Assembly (NCBI RefSeq): GCF_024584435.1
Contig: NZ_CP102197.1
Coordinates: forward strand, 1,054,001 to 1,118,000
Direction of reading: 5' to 3'
DNA: 64,000 nucleotides
From: Schaalia odontolytica
GTDB taxonomy: Bacteria > Actinomycetota > Actinomycetes > Actinomycetales > Actinomycetaceae
The notes beneath the pieces are model-generated. The model did no database searches. It worked only from the letters and a program-made list of their open reading frames with translations, and was not told the DNA's origin. Below are positions 1-7,928 of the stretch, one piece after another. Made by a program: the position numbers and the translations under genes. Numbering within the stretch: position 1 is the stretch's first letter; each line of letters starts with the position of its first letter.

Positions 1-733
1 GTGAGGGGTTGTTTCCGTCCCAAAAGACGTTGGAAACGTGCAGGTCCCCGTGGGTCCATGCGACCGGCAGCCTGGGTGCTATGTCCGCGTAGGAGGCCGC
101 GAATTGCAGGTGAGGCGCCCACTGGTCTTCGATACGCCGCCCCGAGTGCGCCAGGTATGCCCGAACACCGGGGCGTTCGGCGAGCCATCGGGGCAGGTTG
201 CGCCTGGGATCGGAGGCGAAGAGGTGCATGCTCGATTGATAGGCGCACGCGGGGTTACGTCTCGCGCGATAGCCGGCCGAGGCGATAGCCAGGCGCGCGG
301 TCATGGCTCCCAGGGCGCGGGCCTCGTCGAGGGTGCGGGGCACCGTCCAGGTGGGGGCGTCGCGGTATCGGTCCTCGCCTTGGGCACCTTCGTATACCTC
401 CCACGTTCCGGCGGGTGTTTCCCAGAGGGTGTCGTGGTCGGCGAAGCGTAGGAGGGCCGGTGTGGGGATGCCCCTGTCACGCACGTGGGCGACCAAGCCG
501 TGGACCGCTCGCAGGTGGTCGGCGGGAAGCGTGCGAGGGCCGTGTCGTTTGATGAAGACGGTGCGAGGGCCGACGTCGACGAGGATTCCCGCAGTGGTGG
601 GGCGATTCGACACCGTCAGTGGGGTGCCGGCCAGGGGTTGTTCGAGGCGTCCGAGGACGTCCGCGATCTCGGAATCGGAGATGACGGGCCAGGCCCTGGT
701 CGTCACATCAAGGTGCGCGTTCTTCTCGTTCAC
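1..733 (-). CDS. APH-fold phosphotransferase, C-terminus cut by window edge
   Basis: About 244 residues are visible; the C-terminus lies outside the window. The GTG start at 733 has GAAAGAG six bases upstream. Residues 227-235 read THGDLHVSN, the catalytic loop (HGDxxxxN, His228/Asp230/Asn235) of the aminoglycoside/choline-kinase fold, and Lys62 in TVFIKRHG fits the ATP-anchoring lysine. Family members phosphorylate small alcohols such as aminoglycosides, choline, homoserine or thiamine. A TPP riboswitch in the leader makes a thiamine-related substrate likely (ThiK is an APH-fold thiamine kinase), but the substrate is inference. An antibiotic-resistance role is less likely given the riboswitch. 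The fold is well supported; the function is not settled. Confidence 0.75.
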   Translation of the reverse strand, partial: MNEKNAHLDVTTRAWPVISDSEIADVLGRLEQPLAGTPLTVSNRPTTAGILVDVGPRTVFIKRHGPRTLPADHLRAVHGLVAHVRDRGIPTPALLRFADHDTLWETPAGTWEVYEGAQGEDRYRDAPTWTVPRTLDEARALGAMTARLAIASAGYRARRNPACAYQSSMHLFASDPRRNLPRWLAERPGVRAYLAHSGRRIEDQWAPHLQFAASYADIAPRLPVAWTHGDLHVSNVFWDGNNPS

Positions 734-736
734 TGC

Positions 737-762
737 GGCTCTTTCGCGTGCGCGCACGAGCC
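737..762 (-). promoter_or_regulatory. Hairpin over the RBS below the TPP riboswitch
   Basis: GGCTC (minus strand 762-758) can pair with GAGCC (741-737). The 3' arm overlaps the purine-rich GAAAGAG in front of the GTG start at 733. This would suit translational control by the aptamer upstream. The stem is short, so the call is tentative. Confidence 0.35.
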
Positions 763-782
763 CTCGTGGAAGAAGTGTCTGC

Positions 783-866
783 GTCCCTACGCCGGTATGA
801 CCCGGATCAGGTGTGTCGGTCGGAGGCTCGCCTCCCTCTCAGCCCCTCGTCTCCGGGGCTCCCGTG
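783..866 (-). ncRNA. TPP (thiamine pyrophosphate) riboswitch
   Basis: Read on the minus strand, the leader carries the invariant TPP-aptamer blocks in order: GGGGCTGAGAGGG, a small P3-like hairpin (GGAGGCGAGCCTCC), then ACCTGATCCGGGTC, then ACCGGCGTAGGGA. These are the THI-box signatures. The aptamer starts just after a good promoter (878-906) and ends about 50 bases before the GTG start of the APH-fold kinase, so it almost certainly controls that gene. Known TPP riboswitches turn expression down when TPP is abundant. Confidence 0.95.
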
Positions 867-877
867 CATCGGGTCAC

Positions 878-906
878 ACCATACACGAATGTGACGACGC
901 TATCAA
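878..906 (-). promoter_or_regulatory. Promoter for the TPP riboswitch transcript
   Basis: Minus strand: -35 TTGATA (906-901), 17-bp spacer, -10 TATGGT (883-878). This is close to the sigma-70/SigA consensus with ideal spacing. Transcription would begin near 870, at the edge of the aptamer. Confidence 0.7.
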
Positions 907-948
907 ACGTCGGCGAGACGGCATCGCGTCGGCCTCATCGCCGACAAG

Positions 949-964
949 GACGCCGACCGGCGTC
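949..964 (-). terminator. Possible rimP terminator hairpin
   Basis: GACGCC-GACC-GGCGTC inverted repeat, 8 bases past the rimP stop codon. On the minus strand it is followed by CTTGT, so the T-run is weak. Could also be a simple 3'-end stabilising stem. Confidence 0.45.
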
Positions 965-971
965 TTCTGTC

Positions 972-1442
972 CTATTGTCCAGCGCCGAATTCGATGCGAG
1001 AACGCGCCTTCCGCATGTCGCTGTAGGCGATGGTGGTGGCGTTGCCGTCGACGTCGATGGTCGCACCGGACTCGTCGGCGTCGACGACGCGTCCGCTGAC
1101 GTGTCCGCCGGCACGCAGCTTCACGCGAACGAGTCGCCCGACTTGGCGCAGCCAGTGGTCGACCTTGGTGAGTTCGCGCTCGGCGCCGGGCGTGGACACC
1201 TCGAGCAGGTATTCGCCGTCGATCGGATCGGCGTCGTCCAGGGCTCGGGACACGGCCCGAGACACGTTCGCCAGGGCATCCGAGTCGACGCCTCCGGCGC
1301 CGATAGGCGCGTCAACGATGACCCGCAGGAGGGGTGTGTGGTCGGAGCGCGAGCGCGTCACCGATTCCAGCTCCAGGCCAGCCTGCTCAACGATAGGTGC
1401 GAGGAGTTCCTCAAGCGAAACGTCTGAGGTGGACGATGCCAT
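972..1442 (-). CDS. rimP: Ribosome maturation factor RimP
   Basis: 156 residues, the usual RimP length. RimP binds the 30S subunit and helps 16S rRNA folding and S12/S19 assembly in the cytoplasm. Family landmarks: an N-terminal alpha/beta domain with LLRVIVDAP (residues 38-46), the conserved GEYLLEVSTPGAEREL segment (about 76-91), then a C-terminal SH3-like barrel. In most actinobacteria rimP leads a nusA-infB operon; here the gene downstream is the TPP-controlled kinase, so that linkage is broken or lies elsewhere. Divergent from the lipoprotein gene at 1497, with which it appears to share a -10 element. Confidence 0.95.
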   Translation of the reverse strand: MASSTSDVSLEELLAPIVEQAGLELESVTRSRSDHTPLLRVIVDAPIGAGGVDSDALANVSRAVSRALDDADPIDGEYLLEVSTPGAERELTKVDHWLRQVGRLVRVKLRAGGHVSGRVVDADESGATIDVDGNATTIAYSDMRKARSRIEFGAGQ

Positions 1443-1482
1443 AAGCGCCTGTCTTTCTTCTGCCGTACGCGGGTCAGTTACC

Positions 1483-1489
1483 TATCCTA
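1483..1489. promoter_or_regulatory. Shared -10 element, rimP and lipoprotein gene
   Basis: TATCCTA serves as TATCCT on the plus strand (8 bases before the GTG at 1497, so a leaderless mRNA) and as TAGGAT on the minus strand (41 bases before the rimP ATG). No clear -35 is visible in either direction. Confidence 0.5.
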
Positions 1490-1496
1490 CCCAGGG

Positions 1497-2519
1497 GTGT
1501 GGGATGATGCGGGTGTGCGTTTCGCGAAACAGACTTTGAACACACGCCGCGCGCTGAGCGTTTTCGCCGTTGGCGCGGTGGTTGTGGCGTTGTCCGCTTG
1601 CCAGGCTTCCTCCCTGCCCTCGCTGTCGGGTTTCGAGGCCGTGAGGGACCAGGCGGCTCGGACCGAGTCGGCTGCTTCTTCCCGAGCCTCCCAGTTGGCG
1701 TCGCTTGCAACCGATTGCGCCTCCTGTTCGTCGGCTCTGCGCGCCGCCGCCGCTTCCTCCGACGAGCGTCTCGAGGCACTGGGCGGGCTGTGGGATCCGT
1801 GGGGTGGAGACACCCCCGATGGCGAATCGGCGCCTGCGGCCGTGTCTGAGGCACCCACCGAGGTTTCCGCGTACGTGTCGTGGCTGGCCAGGACCGCAAC
1901 GAGAGACTTGGAGATCGCTTCCGACCCACATCGGTCGAGTTCTGAGCAGGCGCGTACCCTTGCGGCAGCCGCGCTGGGACGCTACGCGACGGCGGTGACT
2001 GTGAGCCGCGCCTACGGGATCGCGCTGGATTCCGGAGCGGACCAGGCACTCCTGATCAATGACCGTACCAACGCGGCCTCCCGACAGGGCGTCCAAACCT
2101 GGTCGATCGATCTTTTCGATTCCCCGTCGGTGACTCCCGTCTTTGCCCCGTCGGGGAAGGACCTGTCGTCCTCGGCGGAGCTGTCGGCGGCGGTGGCCAC
2201 GTGGGATTGCACCGCCTCGACTCTCCCCAAGGCGCAGACGAGCGCGGGCACGCTGAGCGATGCCTACGACGTCTCCGGGGAGCTTCTTGTCCGTGCACAA
2301 ACGGCTCTGCGCGCCGGGGCAGCGGACGCGCGCACACCGCGTTGCGAGCTCTCAACTCTGGATGCCGCTTCGTTGGCGTCGAACCTCCTGGCCGCCGATG
2401 CGGCCATGCTGGCCTCTGAATCGGCGTCCGTGCGTTCCGCTGGGGCGAGCGCCGCGCTGGTGGACATCGAGCAGTGGGCACCGCGCACGCCCCTTCCAGC
2501 GCTCATCGGCACACGCTGA
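1497..2519 (+). CDS. Putative lipoprotein of unknown function
   Basis: 340 residues from GTG. The N-terminus has basic residues, a hydrophobic stretch (AVGAVVVAL) and the lipobox LSAC, so it should be exported, lipidated at Cys35 and anchored on the outer face of the membrane. The rest is alanine/serine-rich and probably mostly helical, with scattered Cys residues (CASC near 75-78, further Cys in the C-terminal half). I do not recognise the family. Actinobacteria often carry a DUF4439 ferritin-like protein beside rimP, and position suggests a relative, but the sequence alone does not show it. The start is supported by a -10 eight bases upstream (leaderless); a later GTG at 1515 is possible. 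Confidence 0.7.
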   Translation: MWDDAGVRFAKQTLNTRRALSVFAVGAVVVALSACQASSLPSLSGFEAVRDQAARTESAASSRASQLASLATDCASCSSALRAAAASSDERLEALGGLWDPWGGDTPDGESAPAAVSEAPTEVSAYVSWLARTATRDLEIASDPHRSSSEQARTLAAAALGRYATAVTVSRAYGIALDSGADQALLINDRTNAASRQGVQTWSIDLFDSPSVTPVFAPSGKDLSSSAELSAAVATWDCTASTLPKAQTSAGTLSDAYDVSGELLVRAQTALRAGAADARTPRCELSTLDAASLASNLLAADAAMLASESASVRSAGASAALVDIEQWAPRTPLPALIGTR

Positions 2520-2554
2520 GACCGGATCTGCTCCGCGCCCCGCGTGTTAGGCGC

Positions 2555-3604
2555 TCACAGTCGCGCGGCGATGTCGTCTCCGATCTGGGAGGTTGAGCGC
2601 ACGAGCGGCGTTCCGGCCGCCGCGGCCTCGGCGCGCGCCGCCATGTCGGCGTCGATCGCCGCGCGCACGCGCTCGGCTTCCTCGGCGTATCCCATGAAGT
2701 CGAGCATGAGCGCGACCGAGGAGATGGTCGCGGTCGGATCCGCCTTGCCCTGCCCCGCAATGTCGGGGGCGGAGCCGTGCACGGGCTCGAACATCGAGGG
2801 GTACTCGCGCGATGGGTTAAGGTTGGCGGACGCGCTCAGGCCGATCCCACCGGTGACTGCGCCCGCCTCGTCGGTGAGGATGTCGCCGAAGAGGTTGTCG
2901 GTGACGATGACGTCGAAGCGGCCCGGGTCGGTGACCATGTAGATGGTGGCGGCGTCGATGTGACAGTAGTCGACGCGCACGTCGGGGTATTCCTCCCCCA
3001 CCTCGTCGACGATGCGGCGCCACATGTGTCCGGCGTTGACCAGCACGTTGTGCTTGTGCACCAGGGTCAGGTGGTTCCTGCGGGACGAGGCAGCCTCGAA
3101 GGCGTAGCGCACGACGCGCTCAACGCCGTAGGCGGTGTTGACACTGACCTCGGTCGCAATCTCGTGGGGGGTACCGACCCTCACGGCGCCGCCGTTGCCG
3201 CAGTAGAGTCCCTCGGTGCCCTCGCGAACGACGACGAAGTCGATGTCGCCGGGATTGGCCAGGGGGCTGGGCACCCCCTCGTAGTACTTCGACGGGCGCA
3301 GGTTCACGTAGTGGTCGAGCGCGAAGCGCAGCTTGAGGAGCAGCCCTCGCTCGAGGACGCCGGAGGGGACGGAGGGGTCTCCGACCGCTCCCAGGAGGAT
3401 GGCGTCGTGGCCCTTGATGGCCTGAAGATCGTCGTCCGTGAGTGTGTCGCCGGTGGCATGCCAGCGCCGCGCCCCCAGATCGAAGTGGGTCGTGGAGTAG
3501 GCGATGGCGCGGTCGGCCAGAACTCGGTCGAGGACCTTCAGGCTCTCGGGTACGATCTCCTGGCCGATCCCATCCCCGGGGATTACTGCGATTTTCAGTG
3601 TCAT
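2555..3604 (-). CDS. leuB: 3-isopropylmalate dehydrogenase
   Basis: 349 residues. Oxidises and decarboxylates 3-isopropylmalate to 2-ketoisocaproate with NAD+, third step of leucine synthesis. Seen: N-terminal [16 protein letters not shown], the substrate-binding region with [14 protein letters not shown], the metal-binding block [15 protein letters not shown], and [13 protein letters not shown] near the C-terminus, all hallmarks of the isocitrate/isopropylmalate dehydrogenase family. The frame is open to 3667, but the ATG at 3604 fits the family N-terminus and has GGAAG upstream. It lies downstream of ilvBNC on the same strand, but a sialidase gene separates them. Confidence 0.96.
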   Translation of the reverse strand: MTLKIAVIPGDGIGQEIVPESLKVLDRVLADRAIAYSTTHFDLGARRWHATGDTLTDDDLQAIKGHDAILLGAVGDPSVPSGVLERGLLLKLRFALDHYVNLRPSKYYEGVPSPLANPGDIDFVVVREGTEGLYCGNGGAVRVGTPHEIATEVSVNTAYGVERVVRYAFEAASSRRNHLTLVHKHNVLVNAGHMWRRIVDEVGEEYPDVRVDYCHIDAATIYMVTDPGRFDVIVTDNLFGDILTDEAGAVTGGIGLSASANLNPSREYPSMFEPVHGSAPDIAGQGKADPTATISSVALMLDFMGYAEEAERVRAAIDADMAARAEAAAAGTPLVRSTSQIGDDIAARL

Positions 3605-3745
3605 GCATCCATCTTCCCCGCTGACGCTTCCCTCGGCCCGCCCGGTCCGACCCGTGGGCTGTTTCATTGGTTACGCCGCCTCAGCGAGGCGGGGTCGCCG
3701 GAACATTCGTGCGTTCCGGCGACCCCGCGATCGGTATCGGGTTGA

Positions 3746-5947
3746 TCAGATCCACGCGCCCGAGGGAGCGAAGAGGTACCAGCGCCCGTCAATCGTCTGC
3801 CAGCCGGTGACCATGTGGCCGTCGGAGGCGAAGTAGTACCAGGTGCGCCCAATCTGCTGCCAGCCGGTGAGCATGGCGCCGGAGGGGCCGAGGTAGTACC
3901 AGGTGGCTCCGAGCTGCTGCCAGCCGGTGAGCATGGCGCCGGAGGAGGACAGGAGGTACCAGCGTCCATCGACCTGCACCCAGCCGGTGTTCATGATGCC
4001 TGTCGCTGGATCGATGTAGTACCAGCTTCCGCCGCTCATGAGCCATCCGGTCACGCGGGCGCCGTACGCGTTGTAGTAGCTCCAGGCGCCATCCTGGTTA
4101 TCCCAGCCTGTGACCATCATGCCGTTGGCGTCGAAGCGGTAGGTGGCCTCGCCGATGGTGAGGGTTCGAGAGGTGGCGAACGTGGAGTCTTCGAGTTGCC
4201 ACTTCCACCCGTTGCCGGTGTTGACCCAGTGGGCGGGCTCCGTCGTGGGGGCGGGATCCGGCCTCGGCTGCGGCGTGGGGGCGGGTCCCTCACCGGGATC
4301 GGTGAGGCCGAGGTAGGAGGCGTCCATCCTCATGAATTCGATGTTCTTGTAGCCGCCGGACTCATACAGCAGGCCCCAGGTTCCGTCGGCGAGGGGGTGC
4401 AGCGTCGAGTAGGCCATCTCGCCGCTCTCGAAGACCTTGCCGTCACTCCAGGTGAAGCCGTCGTCGTAGGACACGCGCACCGTGCCGTTGGCGCGGGCGC
4501 TGGCGGAGTCCGCGTTCGAGAAGAGCAGCACGCGGGCGCGAGCCGAGCCCTCGGGGGCATCCGGGTAGGCGCGCACGATCGACGCGTTGTTGCGCGGATC
4601 GGTCAGATCCCAGTTGTGCCGGAAGGGTCCCCAGGTCTGGCCTCCGTCGTAGGAGATCGCCTCTAGGCGCTGCCCTGCGGTGCCCTGCGTGCGCGAGTTG
4701 AGAAGGAGACGCCCGTCGGAGAGCTCGACCACCTTGTTCTCGTCGGCGCTGCCCTCGGTGGGCGCGCCCGGCTTCCAGGTGGCTCCGTGGTCGTCGGAGT
4801 AGACCGAGACGGCCATGAGCGAGGTGGTACCGGCGTTGGCGACGGCGTACTGCTGGATGAGGCGGCCGGCGTGTGCGCCGTAGCGTAGCTGGATGCCTTC
4901 GCCGGAGGAGGCGAAGCGGGTGAACCACTCGCTCTCGTGCCCGGCGGTGACCTGGTCGGTGATGGTGCGCGGGTTCACCCAGGTCTCACCGTTGTCGTGG
5001 GATTCGATGACGTGGGCGTGCAGGATGTTGCGTGCGCTCGGGTCGGTTCCGAGCTGGGACTTGAAGAGGCCCGCGTCGTAGGACTTGACGGAGAAGAGGA
5101 AGATCGTTCCACTCGTGCGGTCGACAACAAAGGAGGGATCGGAGTATCCGACCTTGTCCGCACCGGGGGTACCGGCGATTGCGGTCCTCACGGGGGTCCA
5201 GGACTTGCCGCCATCCTTCGAGATGCGGTAGATGATCGAGTTTGCCTGGGGGGCGTCCTGGCAGTTGTCGGGGCGCCCATCCCATGCGGCCAGGATCCAG
5301 CCGTTGGTGGCGGTGGTCAGCGCGGGAATTCGGTGGCAGGTGAAACCGGCGAGGCCGGGGGAAGCGAGGCGGACCTTGTCGCCAATCGCGTAGTCCTGCG
5401 GGGTCTCCAGCGGGTCCGGGGCCGGGGGACGCTCACCCTGGGCGACGGTCACCGGGTCGACGTTGGCGGTGATGTCGCCCGCGATAACGTTCGTTCCCTC
5501 GCGGTCCCGCGTCGCGGCCCAGGTGGAGGTGGGGGTGAAGTGTCCGGCCGCAACATCGTCGGCGGTCACGGTGTGTGTGGCGGTCGTGCACTGCTTGGTG
5601 GCGTGCGCGGGCAGGTTGTGCCAGCGGCAGTTGGGGGCACCGGTGGTCAGCACACCGGACAGATTCGAGGCGACCGGGAAGACGGTGAGCGCACTGTCCG
5701 TGTTGTTCGTGTACGTGAAAGTGACGGTGATGACGTCACCGGCGTAGACCGTCTCACCATTGGAGTCGGTTCGCGAGGCGGTGACGGTGATCGGGGTCGA
5801 GTCTGCATCGGTCGCTAAGGTAGATGCGCCGTTCGTGGTCGCAGTGTCACTGTCTGGCGTAGCCAGCGCTGGGGCGGCCAGGGACGCGCACAGGAGTGCA
5901 GCGCCCGAGGCAGCGGCGAGGGCTCGCCCAAAGTGGCGGAGGGTCAT
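3746..5947 (-). CDS. nanH: Secreted GH33 sialidase with C-terminal choline-binding-type repeats
   Basis: 733 residues. Cleaves terminal sialic acid from host glycans outside the cell. Signal peptide 1-29 ending in APALA. A beta-sandwich-like domain follows (about 50-170). The catalytic beta-propeller (about 190-550) has the RIP motif with Arg206 (CHRIPAL), five Asp boxes (243-250, 316-323, 384-391, 432-439, 493-500), Asp223 in WDGRP as likely acid/base, Glu408 in VVELSDGR and Tyr513 in AYSTL as likely nucleophile pair. A Pro-rich linker (550-572) leads to repeats of about 20 residues (573-733, GW at 614, 634, 655, 676, 696, 716), like cell-wall/choline-binding repeats. No LPXTG is present, so attachment is probably through the repeats. 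Confidence 0.93.
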   Translation of the reverse strand: MTLRHFGRALAAASGAALLCASLAAPALATPDSDTATTNGASTLATDADSTPITVTASRTDSNGETVYAGDVITVTFTYTNNTDSALTVFPVASNLSGVLTTGAPNCRWHNLPAHATKQCTTATHTVTADDVAAGHFTPTSTWAATRDREGTNVIAGDITANVDPVTVAQGERPPAPDPLETPQDYAIGDKVRLASPGLAGFTCHRIPALTTATNGWILAAWDGRPDNCQDAPQANSIIYRISKDGGKSWTPVRTAIAGTPGADKVGYSDPSFVVDRTSGTIFLFSVKSYDAGLFKSQLGTDPSARNILHAHVIESHDNGETWVNPRTITDQVTAGHESEWFTRFASSGEGIQLRYGAHAGRLIQQYAVANAGTTSLMAVSVYSDDHGATWKPGAPTEGSADENKVVELSDGRLLLNSRTQGTAGQRLEAISYDGGQTWGPFRHNWDLTDPRNNASIVRAYPDAPEGSARARVLLFSNADSASARANGTVRVSYDDGFTWSDGKVFESGEMAYSTLHPLADGTWGLLYESGGYKNIEFMRMDASYLGLTDPGEGPAPTPQPRPDPAPTTEPAHWVNTGNGWKWQLEDSTFATSRTLTIGEATYRFDANGMMVTGWDNQDGAWSYYNAYGARVTGWLMSGGSWYYIDPATGIMNTGWVQVDGRWYLLSSSGAMLTGWQQLGATWYYLGPSGAMLTGWQQIGRTWYYFASDGHMVTGWQTIDGRWYLFAPSGAWI
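3780..4080 (-). repeat. DNA repeats coding the cell-wall-binding modules
   Basis: About 60-bp units encode the GW/WYY repeats of the sialidase. The best-conserved pair covers roughly 3843-3960, sharing ctgctgccagccggtgagca. Such repeats can gain or lose units by slippage. Confidence 0.75.
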
Positions 5948-6014
5948 CGTTGCTCCTTCCGGGACGGGTTGTCAACATGCGGCTGGCACATCGGGGCTGG
6001 CCGGCCACAAGATT

Positions 6015-6052
6015 CATCATACAAATTTAGATGCTCGCTAACCAGTTGTATG
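6015..6052 (-). promoter_or_regulatory. Sialidase promoter with overlapping inverted repeat (candidate operator)
   Basis: A perfect 7-bp inverted repeat, CATACAA (6018-6024) and TTGTATG (6046-6052), overlaps a good -10 TATGAT (minus strand 6020-6015). It lies about 70 bases upstream of the sialidase ATG. A repressor bound here would block the promoter. The regulator is unknown; it could be sugar-responsive. Confidence 0.4.
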
Positions 6053-6321
6053 AGAAACATCGTCACAGCAGCGATCCATAATTGCTTGCAAACCCGCTGG
6101 ATATTCCCGTCCGTTCCCCCTCGCCACTCGACCAATCCGCACAGAAACTAACCACTCCCCTATCCCCGGCGTGCCGCAGGCCTCTGCGCCTGTCCAACTC
6201 CCCCCTGAACGCCTCGCACGGCGCCGCCGCGCCGCGCTGGCTCCCCTGCGGCGGCTGGGATGTCCCAACGACGAGGGGCGAGCCTGCCCAACCGCGGGCA
6301 GTACTCGAACCGAACAGAAGC

Positions 6322-6360
6322 GACCCCGGCCTCGTTCCGAGAGCGGAACGAGGCCGGGGC
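6322..6360 (-). terminator. ilvC terminator
   Basis: Strong hairpin: CCCCGGCCTCGTTCCG pairs with CGGAACGAGGCCGGGG around a short loop. It sits 28 bases beyond the ilvC stop. There is no marked T-run, as is common in high-GC genomes. Confidence 0.8.
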
Positions 6361-6387
6361 GCTATCGCGCGAGGAAGAGCGAAGGAA

Positions 6388-7419
6388 TCAGCGCGCGGCG
6401 CTGCCCTCGGTGTAGTCCTCGTCGGAATCGGTCCAGCCGAAGGCCTTGCGCAGCTTCTGGCCGGTCTTCTCGATCGGATGGGCCTCTTCCTCGGCCCGCA
6501 GCGCCTTGAACTCCAGCGCTCCGTTATCCTGGTCGGCGATGAACCTGCGGGCGAAGGTGCCGTCCTGAATGTCTGCCAGGACAGCCTTCATAGCCTCCTT
6601 GGAGGACTCGTTGATGACGCGCGGACCCGAGACGTAGTCGCCGTACTCAGCGGTGTCGGAGCACGACCAACGCTGCTTGGTGATGCCGCCCTCGTTGATG
6701 AGGTCGACAATCTGCTTCATCTCGTGGCAGACCTCGAAGTAGGCGATCTCGGGCTGGTAGCCGGCTTCGACCAGGGTCTCGAAACCCGCCTGGATCAGGT
6801 GGGAGACGCCGCCACACAGGACAGCCTGCTCGCCGAACAGATCGGTCTCAGTCTCCTCGGTGAAGGTCGTCTTGATGACGCCCGCGCGGGTGCCGCCGAT
6901 GCCCTTCGCGTAGGACAGGGCCAGCTCCCAGGCCTTGCCGGAGGCGTCCACCTCGACGGCGACGACGTCCGGGGTGCCCTTGCCCTGCACGTAGGTCTCA
7001 CGGACCTTGTGGCCGGGGCCCTTGGGGGCGACCATGATGACGTCGTGACCGGCGGGAACCTCGATGTAGCCGTAGCGAATGTTGAAGCCGTGCGCGAACA
7101 GCAGGGCCGCACCCTCCTTGAGGTTGGGGGCAATCTGCTCGGCGTACACGTAGCGCTGCACCTGGTCGGGAAGCAGGACCGAAACGACATCGCCCTCGGC
7201 CACGGCCTCGGGGACGTCCTTGACCGTCAGTCCGGCCGCCTCGGCCTTCGCCCACGAGGAGGACCCGGGGCGCAGGCCGACGACCACGTCAACTCCGGAA
7301 TCCTTCAGGTTGAGCGCGTGCGCATGACCCTGCGAGCCGTAACCGATAACGGCAACCTTCTTGGACTGGATCAGCGACAGGTCTGCGCCGTCGTCATAGA
7401 TGATCTCTGCCATTGTCAT
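6388..7419 (-). CDS. ilvC: Ketol-acid reductoisomerase
   Basis: 343 residues, class I length. Converts 2-acetolactate or 2-aceto-2-hydroxybutyrate to the dihydroxy acids with NADPH and Mg2+. The Rossmann motif GYGSQG is at 26-31, and the following loop LRPGSSSW has the Arg/Ser pattern of NADPH-preferring enzymes. The C-terminal knotted domain carries [13 protein letters not shown] and INESSKEAM, which include the metal-binding acidic residues. The ATG at 7419 overlaps the ilvN stop codon by 4 bases; a second ATG at 7413 is also possible. Last gene of ilvBNC, ending in a strong hairpin. Confidence 0.97.
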   Translation of the reverse strand: MTMAEIIYDDGADLSLIQSKKVAVIGYGSQGHAHALNLKDSGVDVVVGLRPGSSSWAKAEAAGLTVKDVPEAVAEGDVVSVLLPDQVQRYVYAEQIAPNLKEGAALLFAHGFNIRYGYIEVPAGHDVIMVAPKGPGHKVRETYVQGKGTPDVVAVEVDASGKAWELALSYAKGIGGTRAGVIKTTFTEETETDLFGEQAVLCGGVSHLIQAGFETLVEAGYQPEIAYFEVCHEMKQIVDLINEGGITKQRWSCSDTAEYGDYVSGPRVINESSKEAMKAVLADIQDGTFARRFIADQDNGALEFKALRAEEEAHPIEKTGQKLRKAFGWTDSDEDYTEGSAAR

Positions 7420-7928
7420 TTCTCCTTCAGTTGATCCGTGATCGAGCGCGACCCGCGGCCTATCGCCACGGCGCCCGATTGGACGAGTTCGGTGACGCCG
7501 TAGGGCTCAAGTGCCCGCAGCAGCGCCTCCAGCTTGGATAGCGAGCCGACCGATTCAATAACGACCGACTCCGGTTGGACGTCGACGACGTGCGCACGGA
7601 AGAGATCCACGATCTGCAGGACCGAGGTGCGACGTGTTTCGTCTGCCTGGACCTTCATGAGGAGCAGGCGTCGTTCGACGGATTCTTCAGGTTCAAGCTC
7701 AACGACCTTGAGGACGTTGATGAGCTTGTTGAGCTGCTTGACCACCTGCTCGATGGGCGCGGAGTCGGCGTCTACGATGATGGTCATGCGGGAGGCCTCT
7801 GGGTGTTCGGTCTCCCCCACTGCCAGCGACTTGATATTAAACGCGCGGCGGGCAAAGAGCGCGGCGACGCGGGTGAGCACGCCGGGCTTGTTTTCGACCA
7901 GCACGGCCAGAGTGTGTCGATTCGTCAT
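7416..7928 (-). CDS. ilvN: Acetolactate synthase, small regulatory subunit
   Basis: 170 residues, standard IlvN length. It activates IlvB and confers feedback inhibition by valine. The N-terminal ACT domain runs [18 protein letters not shown] to about residue 80, with [17 protein letters not shown] forming the valine-binding region. The C-terminal half is the ACT-like IlvN C domain. The frame is open much further upstream, but the ATG at 7928 overlaps the ilvB TGA (ATGA), giving translational coupling, and matches the family N-terminus. Confidence 0.96.
   Translation of the reverse strand: MTNRHTLAVLVENKPGVLTRVAALFARRAFNIKSLAVGETEHPEASRMTIIVDADSAPIEQVVKQLNKLINVLKVVELEPEESVERRLLLMKVQADETRRTSVLQIVDLFRAHVVDVQPESVVIESVGSLSKLEALLRALEPYGVTELVQSGAVAIGRGSRSITDQLKEK

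Larger units (their letters stand above)
5948..6387. other. 440-bp gene-free stretch between sialidase and ilvC
   Basis: Holds the sialidase promoter region (6015-6052) and the ilvC terminator (6322-6360). Between about 6060 and 6320 I see no convincing gene. The base composition of 5990-6080 is AT-richer than its surroundings. TTGCTTGCAA at about 6082 is a small palindrome of unknown meaning. Confidence 0.6.

Noticed and set aside
5948..6268. A 76-codon minus-strand frame (6038-6268) upstream of the sialidase
   Set aside because: Arg/Gly-rich with no RBS or family features; lies across the promoter region.
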